From the NCBI RefSeq assembly GCF_021018805.1, contig NC_086257.1:14504693-14568692 (forward strand): a stretch of 64,000 bases of DNA. The letters are read 5' to 3'. A model generated the notes under the pieces. That model saw nothing but the letters and a program-made list of their open reading frames with translations, did not search any database and was not told the origin of the DNA. Both the position numbers and the translations under genes were made by a program. The stretch comes from Prinia subflava (lineage: Eukaryota > Chordata > Aves > Passeriformes > Cisticolidae). Shown piece after piece: positions 35,401-46,940 of this stretch; the first letter of the stretch is position 1; every line of letters begins with the position of its first letter.

Positions 35401-38400
35401 TTTAAAATGAATAATAAATAAAAACTAAAGGAAGACTTAGTATGCTTTTCTAGAAAATGTTTCCCCTTCAGCTCATAGCAATATATCTTTACACCTGCTC
35501 AGTCAATTTTTAATCAAAAGTAAAAATACCCTCTTTGACTTTTTATTCAGAGTATCAAAGGCAATTTTCAAAGGTCTTAATAACACTTAAGCACCTAGAC
35601 TCAGCTGAAAATTTGTGTACATTACCTACTGAATTAGTTCTATGTATGCCTCCAAAAATCTCATCATACATCCAGAGATAGATTGTGTGATCAGTGAATT
35701 AGTTGGATATAAGCAGGAGTGTAATGTTAGTTCAGTGCTTCACCAGGGCTCATTTATCCTGTTTAGAAATATGCTTGTCTGCTTATCCACCTAGTTAGGA
35801 TGTGATATTACTCCCTGAAAATACACCCTGCAGGTAACAAGAAACACACAAAAAGCAATTTCACTGTAATTGATTCCTTTGTCAAAATGATATAAAAACA
35901 AAGTAACTTCATAAACATCTATAGAGCAAATCCACACTTTGTCACTAAGATAAGCATTAGATCTCTTGAGTTATTGAAGATTTATTCTAACGTATTTGAA
36001 AGATCAGAATGCAAAGACCAGAATGTTTCTGTTCACAAAACCAGAGATGATGCACATACAGACATTATATCTCACACATTAATCACTAAAGGTACAGCTG
36101 TGAGCAATGTATTGTTCCACAGGAGAGCAAGTACCTATATTCCATCACCAAGACCCTCAGGGAATGATGTTTCATATCCTGGGAGTCCACTCCACAACAA
36201 AGATAATCACGACAGCACAGCTGAATACATCTTCTCCATCCTGCATGAACACTGGTGACACGCAGCCCTTCCTCATGCTGCAGTTCTGAAAGGTGAAAAA
36301 TGTTCTGGAATATTCTTTCAACTCTGCTGTGGGTTTCAGTGGTTTTGTTTTTGTTTTTGTTTTTTTAATTTTAAAATCTAGTCCCTTAAATGTGGATCAG
36401 TGATTTAGCTTTACCCACAACAGCATCCTCACTGTAACCAACAACCCAGATGAGTAAATGATTCCCAGTAGCAACAAAGTGTTGCAAGTTTTCCTTTTTT
36501 TGAGGAAAATTGTTTGAGTTTTTTAATAGAAGGGATTTAGATTTGACCACATATCCTGCTCAATCAGATCTTGATCTCAGAAGCTCTTTTATCCATCATT
36601 CATATTTATCAAGATGTCTTTCTTTAATCCTTGAATAGACCTTAGGAGAGCATTTTGCTTCCTTTATTCGTGCTTTTGCTCATTAGGCCACTGGTACCCA
36701 ACAGCCATCCTGGTTTTACCAAACAAGTAAACCAGAACTTTTCAGAGCTTGGGGTTTAAGGGTTTCTAGCAAGTCTCCTACAACTCTAAACCAGCTTCTG
36801 CAAGCTTTCATTTTGATGGCTCTGCATGAGAAGTTTCCAAATTCTGTACATCTGTAAACTCCCACAAATGTTCAGATGGAAATGTGGCCCCCTGGGGCCA
36901 CAAATTTGAGTCTACAGATGGGAAGCTTTTGTTTTTCCAAGTTATTTTCCATGGGCCTGTAAAACCTAATCTTTAGATCGACAGGGTTCCATGGACCACA
37001 GCTTGAAAATCTCCAAAGTAATTCACATAAAGGTTACTCTTTCCTTACATGCAGGAGCAGGTGCTGCTCTGAAGGAGTAAATTACATTCCTACTATAAAA
37101 CTGCACAAATGATACACAGAATCACAAAAACATCCAGGTCCACACATCCACAGAAAAGACAACAGAGATCAAACTTGTGCTGGCTAAAAGACTAATGTCT
37201 CAGCTTTGCAGTTATTCCTGCAGGGAACTGAAGATTCAGGATTCCCTTTGCATCTTCATGACATCACAATATCAAGTGTTGAGAGAGGAAAGGGTTATTT
37301 CCCTGAAAGAGTATTCACATAGGAGTATTTTCACAAATATATCCTGCATGCAATGAAAATTTAGGAATGCCTAGAAATGGCTTGAAGGGAAACTAAATAG
37401 GAAATTCCAGAGGGAAAATGTCCCTCCTCCACAAAAAAATTTAAATTTCAACTATTTAAAATTTCTTATTTTGACTGTCTGTAGCGTTGCTTGGAAATAG
37501 AGGTTTCCATTGAACTATTAAGAAACACACTCCTTAGAACTCTAAAATTTCAGGAATGATGAAATACTGGAGAGAAAAAAACAAACAAGCTCACAAATCC
37601 TGTCGTCCTGCCCTGCATGTCACAGATGAGCCATGTGGCCTGTTGTGGAGAAAGGTAATAAACTGGTATTGTCCAAAAGCACACCTGAAACCAGCAGAAA
37701 TTCCCCTTTCTCAGCACTCAGCAACACCAGAGTCACTTCTGCTTGGGCTGTCTGGGTTCTAACTCAGAGCTCAGAAAAACATCAGCTGGGTTAAACCACT
37801 ATACCACAGCTCCCCAGCCCAGTCTGCCAGCACTTCCCAGCTTGCAGGAAGGTGTGGTAAGGATAAACACAGGGGAACTTTTGAGGTCCTTTGAGCCTAC
37901 ATTTAATAGGATTATGCAATTTAGATTCATAGACCAGCCCAGTTTTTCAAAAATACCATGGCGTATATTCTGCATCCTCACATTTTGCTCTCTCTTGCAT
38001 TCCTTCACAGCCTAACCCCACCCTTAACCACATTTTGCCTCCCAAGAACAGGTCTTCCCATAGTTCTGGGAAGCCTAGAACTAGTCTAGGAAGGTTCTTT
38101 TGGCTTCTTCTCAAAGAGCTCTCACAATTCTGGAATTTTCCCATTCATTTCTCAGTGGTGTCACATCTCTGAAGGAAAACAGGTCCAAGACATGAATGAC
38201 ATATTTAGCAGCTCTGCAAGCTTTCCCTCTTTCCCTCCATCCCCGCTCAGTATTTGGAACACATCACTTGTTCCCTTTCAGAATTAACCTGTGTTAATCT
38301 GTCGGTCATCTCCCACCCTCTCCTGTGTTGTATCTCCTTCCCAACATTTCCTTTAATCAATATTCCCTCCAGACACACTAAGTGCAGTTCTTTTTATAAG

Positions 38401-40039
38401 TGAATCTGCTCTCACCCAGGAGATCTGACATTCAGACAAACCAAACGTCCCTCTTCATCTAAATAATTTAAGGGATCTGCATCCCCTATCAAAGACTAAT
38501 ATATCAGGCACTGCCAACAAGGCACCTTCATTGTTCTTCAGTGCACATCTAAATTACATTCCCTGCTTGGCAGAAGAGCTCTGTCAAGAGCCATAGTGAC
38601 TCAAAGATTTCTTCACAGAGTTGTTGTGCCATAAAAAACACCAGCACAAATCTCCTAACAGAAATAGCTGTTGTGATCACCTGCCCCCACATGCAGCCCA
38701 GAAAAATGGGAAAATCACCCAGAATAGCCATGACCAGACATTGTCTCATAATTGAGCTCATGTAAAACTTCCAAGACTTGAGGCTTCCCTCATCTTCAGA
38801 TAAATTTTGAATTAGCCTCTCTGATGAGATTACATTTTTCATTTAACCAGGAATTTATGTCTTCAGCTTCCAGTCACCAAATATTACATCTGTTCAGATA
38901 GTGATGCCTTTGTTCCCAAAAAAAAATCTTTCTCATTTCAACTCTGAGAACATCACCTCTGACCTCTTCTTTAAAAAAGTTTAAGCTTGAGGCAGATTTC
39001 TCCTTGCCTGTGTTTCTGCACAAGCTGTCTTTGGAATAGTGTTTCCAAATGCTGGATATCAGAGCAAGAACAAACTCCACCTACACAGATACACCCCACA
39101 GAGCTTTTCTGATGTCTTTCCCCCTGTCCTGCAAATGTGACCTCCAGGGCACAGCCTTTTGATCCTCTGTCCTTTCTCTGGTTGTGGATGGACACCAGCT
39201 CTGCACGACTGCTGCTGTCAGGGGAAGTCGAGATCTGCAACAGCTTCTGAGGAAAAACTTTGAGGCTGGTCCATTGAGGTTAAGAAAAAAAGCCAGAACT
39301 TGTAACACAGAGAGCAGACTTTAGATCCAAACTTTTCAGCCTGGGCTGATGTACATGACCTCTTTTTTAAGATAAGACTTTCAGGAAGAAGAAGCCATTA
39401 GTGGTGATCAGAGCTGTTTACTGTACACAGAGCTACGTGTGAAGAAAAATGAAATTTCTCCTTTCAAATGCTGGTACCCAGGGTAATACCTCTTAGTTAC
39501 AAAAACAACTTACAAGGTGCTGGGAAAACCTTCCTGTCTCCTCATCATTCCCCCTGCCTGGATGCACCACATTCACTATAACAGCATTGAAAAAGATAAC
39601 CACGAAACATTATCCTGTCTTTAACAACAACAAATGTAAGCACTGAGGAAGGTAGTCAGTACCAATCATTTTAGAAGAAACATTAATGGAATGAACTGCA
39701 CAGAAAGAAAGCTGCTTCTTCATACATTTGCTGAAGCCCTGAAGCAAAAGGGTATATTTTCTTCCAGAACTACAGGGCTGAAACAAAGTACTTTCCAGAG
39801 ACTGAACAGCTGAACCAGAAGAATGAGAAAATTTTATGGCATCTTCATCTCCCACAGCCAGCCTGCCCCACCTGAGGCCTTTCACTGCATAATTCTTCCT
39901 CTGAAACTGAAGTTCTCCCAGTCAATGTCATGGAAACAGAGACAGGAGAACAAATCCTCCCACTGATGCAACTTGCATCCTTCTCTTTGCCATGAAGAGG
40001 GGCCAGGGAGTGCCTGATGATCCCAACATGTTGAAACAT
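32471..40039. other. Long gene-poor stretch of unique sequence
   Basis: Features are limited to an A12 run at 34,120-34,131 and a (GTTTTT)n tract at 36,341-36,367. A 94-codon plus frame at 35,974-36,258 has protein-like composition but overlaps another open phase and lacks recognisable motifs. No repeat family or RNA gene is seen. Confidence 0.5.
36341..36367 (+). repeat. (GTTTTT)n tract
   Basis: About three GTTTTT units ending in a T7 run. Confidence 0.8.
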
Positions 40040-40330
40040 GGCTTTTGGTGAAATTATCTGCTATAAATTGAGAGGGATACTTTCCATCATGACCAGGCAG
40101 TGCATGGACTGTGCTACTAATTTTAATCCTTTAATGTTAATGAAAGAGAACCGTTGCTGTCTAAAGTAATAAGGGATTTTTTCATTGTGCCATTTATATA
40201 GTAGAAGGAATAGTAAAATAGCTTCATGATAGATAACTGTACTGCTGGAGTCGCCTTAGTTTGTCATTTCATACAAAAGGATCTCAGCCACCATAAAATT
40301 AAATTTCTCCACATTGCAATTGTTCAACGA
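40040..40330. promoter_or_regulatory. AT-rich, non-repetitive tract; possible conserved non-coding element
   Basis: It contains clustered TAAT/ATTA cores (near 40,119, 40,136 and 40,166), with stop codons in all frames and no low-complexity runs. As with the other TAAT-rich tracts, regulatory function is inference. Confidence 0.15.
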
Positions 40331-43300
40331 TGAAACAAACCAAATTTTCTGCTAATTGAATGCAGAGAGCTACTTACATATTCATAGTGAGCTGGTGCTT
40401 TCAGCACCATTGCTCTCTGACTCTGCAGGAGCCTTCCCAGCAGCAGTGTTGAGCCAGCAGAGCTGGTGTGGAGCTGGCACAGCCACCAAGTCACCCCCAG
40501 AGCTGCTGGCATTGGCTGGGAGCCCCAGTTGGTCTTGGTAGGGGAATGGGTTTCCTTTCCTTCCTTGAGAAGCCCCCACCTGTTCTCTTGGGAATGTTTG
40601 CTGGAGACTGTTCTCCTTTCTTTGCAGAAACAGGACTAGACAGCCTAAAACACCTCCTGATTCCTCCAACTCACCACTGGCTGAAGATTACATTTTGTTA
40701 GATCATTATCCTCCTGAAATTCAGAGCGTAACTATTCAGAAACCTCTAACGTGCAGGTTTCTAAACACAATTCCTCATTGCCTGGCACTAAATAAAAAGA
40801 ACTTTTCAAGGTAAGACACCCTTCATGAATTCCTGTGCTTTTCCTTCCTTGCTGCAGTGGGGATGCTCTTTGGATTGATGTGAGCATTCCACACAGCACC
40901 TTGATCCTCTCCCAACCGTCTAAGCAAAATGCCCCTCATATGCCAAATCTCAGTCTCTCTCTCTACATACTTGATTAGATTTCTCCAGTGTTTGAGAGTC
41001 TCCAAAGTTAACCCCAGACACCCTTTCTTTAAAATCCTATCCCTCCCCTTGAGTTCTGTAACCTCTGTTTGTCCTCTTTTCCTTGCCCTGCACTCCCTGG
41101 AGTTGCTGATAGAACACTCGGTGTCTGTGGTCAGACCTCAGTGGAACACCAGTGCTTTGGTCCTGTTTTGTTCCAGCTCCTCCTGCTTCCTTCACCACTG
41201 AATTACCCTTGCACATGAGTCTTTCAAAAGGAGGAAATATGCCAGCTTTCATCTTTTCCATTATCTAAGACCTGGAAGGTAATAAACAGGAGAACAAGAC
41301 AGAAGAAATGAAGGCAGCTCGTCACCGTACAGGGGAATTTGCATTCTGCCAGCTGACAGGAACCAGGGTCACACAACTGCATTCCACAAATCTATTTCAT
41401 ATTCACTGTTGTCAAATTTGCCACATCAGTCTAAGTTCCAAGACTTCTTAATAAGCCACTTAGAGCCCCAGCTACTAGAATTATCCTGTTTAAAAATTTC
41501 CGGCTTTCATTTTCTGAAAGTACTTTTCTCATCTCCATGGTTGCACAGAGCAGCTTGAAGCAAGTATACATTAAACTCAAAATAACATATGTTTTAAAGA
41601 GCCTTATAATTTCAATCCTCTTATGATCTCTGAGTAATAGATTTGATATTTTTCAAAACTTACATTTGGACAGCTTGGATGTTAAATCTGTGTCTGTGAG
41701 TCTGTACATACATGTGTACACGTACATGTGCTCATGCCCATCCTTCCAGACACGATCTCTCCAAAAGGACATGGATGAAAATTAAGAGAAACACAGCAGT
41801 GCTTTCAAAGATTAATTTGGGAAGACACCCATTCCAGTTCTATATATTGCATTGTTAAGAATAGAAGCAATTCACAAATGCCTGAAAGCCCCAGAAAAAC
41901 AGGCTGCTAACAAAAGTGTGTGCTGTCAGAAAAAAGCAGAGCAATTTCCAGTTGACTGACTGTGTGAGGAATCAAAAAGCAAGGGTTAAAGGCTGTCAGA
42001 GTCCAAAGCATGGGCTTTCTATCCTCTAACAATTAACTTGCACAATACTTTTGAGGTAGGTTTCTACAGGTACTAAGGTATCCAAACTTTTTTCTGATGG
42101 TAAATTCCCCTGAAAGACTGGTATTGCTGTGCATCTACCCCTACTCTCCCTGTATTGAGAGAACAGGTACCAATATAATGCAGTTCTACTTTCCCCTCCT
42201 ATTCCAGAAACTATCCTGCTGCTTGGTCAGGGGGTTGCCAGAAGGTGAATTGGATTCCTCAGAATGGAAAACATGGGTCAGTTATTAATGATGGAATTAA
42301 TTTTATGCACAGCATTTCAGGGAAGTGCATTCAGACATTTTACAACCCTTCATATCAAGGTTAGTTTTATTCTCCACATACCATGGTGAGCTCTGCTCAA
42401 ATCTGTGTGAGCTGCCAGCAGGACTCTGCTCACACTGGCCATCCATTAATCCACTGATAAGATTAGTCACTCACAACATTCTATTTCCTCTTTATACTTT
42501 CACTATTGTCTTTTATGCTTCCTGTATTCCAGGAGTACTATGGGGATCTTTTATTAACACATACACACAGGGATGAGATTTAATCTCTTTAATTTATTAT
42601 CTATTGTATTCCTAGTAAACCCTTCTTTGCAATATCCAGGCAGCACCCTGACGGTAAATCACTGCTGAAAGACAATACAGAACTGCAAAGTATTCTTTAT
42701 TAAATGTTTTATTTTATTACCAAAACTCTTCAAATGTCCTTAATATATTTTTCAAGCTGTTTTCATTTGGCAGTGAAATGGCTGATCCTTGAAAAGCTTT
42801 TGTCTTAGTGCTTAAACCAGAAAAATCTGTATTCCCTCCTAGGTGAATTTCCCATGGTTTCCAATAACAGATTATTGACATTTTCACTGGTTGCTATGGA
42901 GAGGGTCACTGCACACATTTAGTAGCCTAGGAATCCAACATGTCCAAAGGGTCTCATGAAGGATGGCTTGGTCTTGCAAAAGAGTTTCGAGTTCTGGCCA
43001 AGAGCTGACCTGTCATGGAGGGAACTGCACCTTCCAAAGGTAAGAAGTGAATGAATCAAGGTTTGTGGAGGAAATCACACATTTCTTCAACAGTGAAATC
43101 TGGGACACCATAACCAGTGGAATTTTTGGCTCCAAGACTCCAAAGGGGGCTTTACCCCCTGCAAGCCTGGCTCAGTACAAAGCTTTTCTCCAGGACACAA
43201 TGCCCAGGAGGGCAGCACAGCATCACCACAGCCTGACCTGCCTTGAGCTGTTACACTGCACCTGCCACAGCTGCTGCTGCTGTGCAGCTCCTCAAGGCCA

Positions 43301-45629
43301 GTCCTTCCAGAACCATCTCAGGAGCCCTCTGAAAACTGGAGCCAGAGCCAAGCTGCCAACCTGTTTATTGATGAGCTGCTCCTCAGAGGGACTAAGTGAA
43401 ATATCTGCTGGGAAAGACCTCACCAAACTGAGAGCATTAGCTAGGCTCAGCGTGTTTTTTCTCCCTCCTGGTACCCATTCTGACTGTCACTTTGCCACAA
43501 TGCAGTATATTAGTGATGTATTTCTATAAAGCAAGCTGAAAAATACTGGCATTATTCTATGCTGTTCTTGGATTCTTTGGAGTGGAATTGGCTTTCCAAA
43601 CTGCCTAGACCTTTTAGTTTGATGTAGCACCATTAAGCAACCCTAAGGATTAACCACCTCACAAAGGAAACAAACCTCTATATAAATGTCTTTGGGTTTA
43701 ATATGGTTTTTTAGGCCAGGATTTTTTTATTACAGGGCCAATATTTATCACATATGTGCACTTACAGACTGTTTCTCTAACCTTTTCAAGCTCCAGTTTT
43801 CACGATGAACTGTTTACTTAATAGCCACAATCATAATTTCTACTAGGACTTCTTATAATTCATATATTTAATTTTTAACTGGGAAAAAGTTATTAAATGT
43901 CTCTTATGAGGCTTAAAGGCAGCCAAAAGTTTACAGGATTTAAACCCAGGAGTCCTGAGTCTTGTTCTGTGTCTTAAGCTCCAAGTCTACAGCAGTCAAA
44001 CCCAAGAGACTCATTTTGCCATCAGCCTCCCCATGGAGCTGGCAACTGTTCCAGGATGCCACATTTTTAGCAAGCTTTGTTGCCAGCATGGAGTCTTCAA
44101 GGTTTCAGAAAGTTCAGGCCACACACTGAGCCAAGGGCTCATCTGTCCCCTCCCAAGGGTGTCCCTCCTGCCCCTGCCTCCCTCTGCTGGAGCCAGGCAG
44201 AGCAAGCTGCAAGCTCCGTGCCTACGAAATTCAGCAACAAGACTCACTTTCAGGTGACACAACCAGCTCTGAAATGTCAGAACAACCCAGGAAATTAACT
44301 TTCAGATCAAGAATAGCTGCTGAGGGTGAACCCCTGCAAGGCTGAAGTGATGGCATGTAAGAGTAGGTCATATTCCAGAGACACAGCCAGGACAGTTTCT
44401 CCTTTTCCCCTCCAAAGCTCACAGCCCACATGGCTCAGAGTACCAAGGAGCACTGAGGCACAGAGGGACTCCCCACTGACAGCAACGAGCTGAAAGCCTT
44501 GGTTTCTGACCTGTGATTTTTCACCCCCACTTTCCTGTTCCCTTAGATGAGAATCAAAAAAAAAAACCAAAACATTCATACCCAGAAGAGGGTTCACCAT
44601 AGAGACTGGGGAATGACAAGAAGACATTTGCTTTTCTTCATTTCTGAATTCTGGTCTCCTAGTTCCTTTTTATGCCTGGCACCCCTGATACTACCCACTG
44701 CAAGGCTGCAGCCCAGTCCCCCCATATCCCACCAGAAGCAGAGAGTGGGAGATGGTTCCTCTCTAGGAAGGGATAAAGGTGAAATGCAGGTTCACCCTGC
44801 CCTGGGTGATGGCAACTGAGTACTCCTTTTCCATGAGGGCTGTGGCTTCTTGGTGACTCCAAGCTAACTGCAAATTGTCCCTTGCAGCCCATCTCCTGCA
44901 GGCTGCAGCTGCAGCCCAGAGCAGAGGTGACACAAGAACAGCTGCTGGGGGTCTGACAGCTCCATGAACTGGGCAGCCCTGAGCACACCAGAGCTGGCAA
45001 TAAGGCCCCTTCTCTGTCACCACTCTGAAATGGAGGTCCATTTTTCCAAAAAATCCACAGATGGAGCCGTGGCTATATCCATACCTTCAGTTCCCCCTGT
45101 AAAACACACCCTGTGCACACCCAGCAGCTCTGGGAAGAAAGGTTTACCCATCCAGGGGGCCCAGTGGGGACTGACCTCCCCCACAGAAGATCAGGTGCCT
45201 TGAATGTCTCTCTCCTGTGTGAAAAACCTTTTCCCTGGTCATTTACAATATGAACACTGTTTCTATCTGTTCTCTTTCTCCCCACAGAAAATCCCTGCTT
45301 TTAACAAAGACTTGAAAAGGGGAGAGAGAAAAGGGCTGGACATGTCAAAGGCTCCTATTATTAGTGCCTCCTTGTGACAGGTGCAGAGGAAGGTGGCTGC
45401 TTAAATTTCTAAGACAGACAGACAATGATAGGTAGCAGATGGATGGACGGGCTCCTGCTGGGAGCAGACAATGAATTTCATTTTGTTACAGCACATCTAC
45501 TGCAGAAGGGGGATGATACTGCAGTATGTGTGCCAAGTTCCCTTCACTGGAATGGATCCTGCACAGACCAGACTCGCACACAGCAGAGATTTTTATATAT
45601 TAAACAGGAAAGAAAAAGGGCTGACTTAC
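40331..45629. other. Unique sequence without recognisable genes
   Basis: The longest frame is 160 codons at 43,047-43,529 (+). It has a Cys/His-rich run from CTGC/TGCTGC-type sequence and no recognisable domain. Overlapping frames on both strands at 44,010-45,200 lie in a GC-richer area. An alternating purine-pyrimidine stretch at 41,703-41,731 is listed separately. Confidence 0.5.
41703..41731. repeat. 29-nt perfect alternating purine-pyrimidine stretch
   Basis: Purines and pyrimidines alternate without exception over 29 bases of mixed TG, TA, CA and CG steps, so this is not a simple dinucleotide repeat. It holds the palindrome GTGTACAC and two copies of the palindrome ACATGT. Such sequence can form Z-DNA or a small cruciform. 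Confidence 0.75.
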
Positions 45630-45632
45630 AGC
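45624..45632 (-). other. Splice-donor-like site (minus strand)
   Basis: On the minus strand the sequence reads GCT|GTAAGT, with the intron side matching the donor consensus perfectly at 45,629-45,624. It lies about 140 bp from the CpG island on the side where a leftward transcript would splice. It could end a first exon starting in the island, but GTAAGT alone is common by chance. Confidence 0.25.
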
Positions 45633-45825
45633 TTTTGTCTTCAAAATCCATTCACAGTAAAACCCTAATGAGAAAAGGAAGACTGTCCCACTTTTTGCAG
45701 TGCCAGGAGATGCTTTCGATACCCCCAGTCCCTCAGGACGCCTCCCAGGTTTGCACAGGAATTGCTTTTCCCGGCAGCGGAGCGCGGGCGCTCCTTGGCA
45801 CAAAGTTGGGAGCGCCGAGCGGCGC

Positions 45826-45851
45826 GGGCGGGCGGCAGCGGGCACGGCGGG
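45826..45851 (+). promoter_or_regulatory. G-quadruplex motif in the CpG island
   Basis: Four GGG tracts at 45,826, 45,830, 45,840 and 45,849 are separated by loops of 1, 7 and 6 nt, matching the standard quadruplex pattern. It overlaps the start of the 24-bp tandem repeat. Confidence 0.6.
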
Positions 45852-45917
45852 CATCCCCCGGCAGGGCACGGCGGGCATCCCCCGGCAGGGCACGGCGGGC
45901 ACCCCCCGGCAGGGCAC
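45840..45917 (+). repeat. 24-bp minisatellite, three copies plus a partial
   Basis: Three consecutive 24-bp units (45,840-45,863, 45,864-45,887, 45,888-45,911) start GGGCACGGCGGGCATC and end CCCCGGCA. The third differs by one T-to-C change, and a 6-bp partial copy follows. The near-identity suggests recent expansion or possible collapse in assembly. Each unit carries three CpGs, so copy number changes the CpG content of the island. Confidence 0.95.
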
Positions 45918-46060
45918 ACCCCGGCCGGCCTCCCCTCCCCTGCAGCCCACCCTGCTCCTCCCAGCTCTGGGAAGCCTCGGGGCTGCAGCCCTCGCGTTTT
46001 GCAGCCGTCCCCGGCTGTCCCCTTCCTCCCCGATCCGTCACACCCAGCCACCTGCAGGCA

Positions 46061-46068
46061 AGGTGAGA
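46061..46068 (+). other. Splice-donor-like site (plus strand)
   Basis: CAAG|GTGAGA lies at the right edge of the CpG island, with the intron GT at 46,063-46,064. It matches the donor consensus well and could end a first exon transcribed rightwards from the island. No coding start can be chosen with confidence upstream of it. Confidence 0.3.
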
Positions 46069-46085
46069 CGTGAGTGACACGGGGG

Positions 46086-46795
46086 AAGGGGGAGGGAGAG
46101 CTCCTGCTTGAGTCATCCCAGGCACTGCAAGGCCTTTTAAATCATGTTGCCGGTTTGAAAACGGGTTTAGAGCCCTTCCATGGTAAATTTGAGTCTAAGC
46201 ACGCTGCTTTTGCTGCCTCTGAAATACGGTGTGTACACACACATAAATATCTCCAGGCTGCAACCGAGCCCATCCATCCCCATCCCGCGGCTCCCTATTA
46301 GCTCCAATATCCTGGCATGTAGCCTAAAGACCTTTCAAGTGATGCATTTGGGAATGATTGGTTATTATCTATAAGAAAAATAATTCCCTGGGCTGGGGGA
46401 GGCAACTCAGCCATGAAGACTAACATCATCCACCTTTGCCTGCTTTTCAGCTCCGGGATGTTCCCTCAATGCCACACCTGCACAGCACAGAGATGGGGAG
46501 TGCTCCTGACCTGCTCTGGACAGCCCCTCATCCTCATCATGGCCAGCTGGACAATCCTGCTGAGGCTGTTACTCCTCATATAATAGCCCTTCAAGCACTA
46601 GAGTTGCTTTTCCATGTGTTTTGTGCTATTAGTATGTAAATCACCTATGTCTCCCCTCAAACCTTAGAACCAAACCTGTCTCCCACTGCAGCCCTTGCAA
46701 TGTCACTGATGGCCCCCGGCACTGGAGGCTTTCTAAGCCTCACTGCTTAGGACCAGCTAAATATCAGCTCTGATACTCTCAGAGTATTCCATGTC
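46086..46795. other. Flank of the CpG island, no gene seen
   Basis: CpG falls off over about 200 bp. Short frames only. Confidence 0.5.
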
Positions 46796-46940
46796 AAAAT
46801 ATAAAATATAAAATATAAAATATAAAATATAAAATATAAAATATAAAATATAAAATATAAAATAGAAAATAGAAAATAGAAAATAGAAAATAGAAAATAG
46901 AAAATAGAAAATAGAAAATAGAAAATAGAAAATAGAAAGG
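46796..46940 (+). repeat. Heptamer minisatellite in two variant blocks: (ATAAAAT)9 then (AGAAAAT)10
   Basis: Nine perfect copies of ATAAAAT (46,801-46,863) are followed without interruption by ten perfect copies of AGAAAAT (46,864-46,933), with half-units at each edge. The two variants differ by one T-to-G change and are never intermixed. The array is A/T-rich and sits about 0.7 kb right of the CpG island. Confidence 0.97.

Larger units (their letters stand above)
45765..46085. promoter_or_regulatory. CpG island, probable promoter
   Basis: By hand count there are about 33 CpG dinucleotides in roughly 320 bp of strongly GC-rich sequence, against near absence of CpG in the flanking kilobases. 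This meets the usual idea of an unmethylated CpG island, and in vertebrates such islands normally mark promoters. No TATA box sits at an obvious distance. Donor-like sites face outward on both strands (46,063 plus; 45,629 minus), so transcription in either or both directions is possible. Open frames of 103-213 codons occur here in five of six phases, explained by high GC and by a 24-bp repeat whose length is a multiple of three. I do not call any of them a gene. Confidence 0.75.

Noticed and set aside
43047..43529. 160-codon plus-strand ORF with a Cys/His-rich run resembling a metal-binding segment
   Set aside because: The Cys run comes from a CTGC-type low-complexity stretch without zinc-finger spacing. 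There are no splice or promoter signals.
45425..46125. Open frames of 103-213 codons on both strands over the CpG island
   Set aside because: They are open in five phases at once because of high GC and a 24-bp repeat that preserves every phase. None has a recognisable domain or start context.
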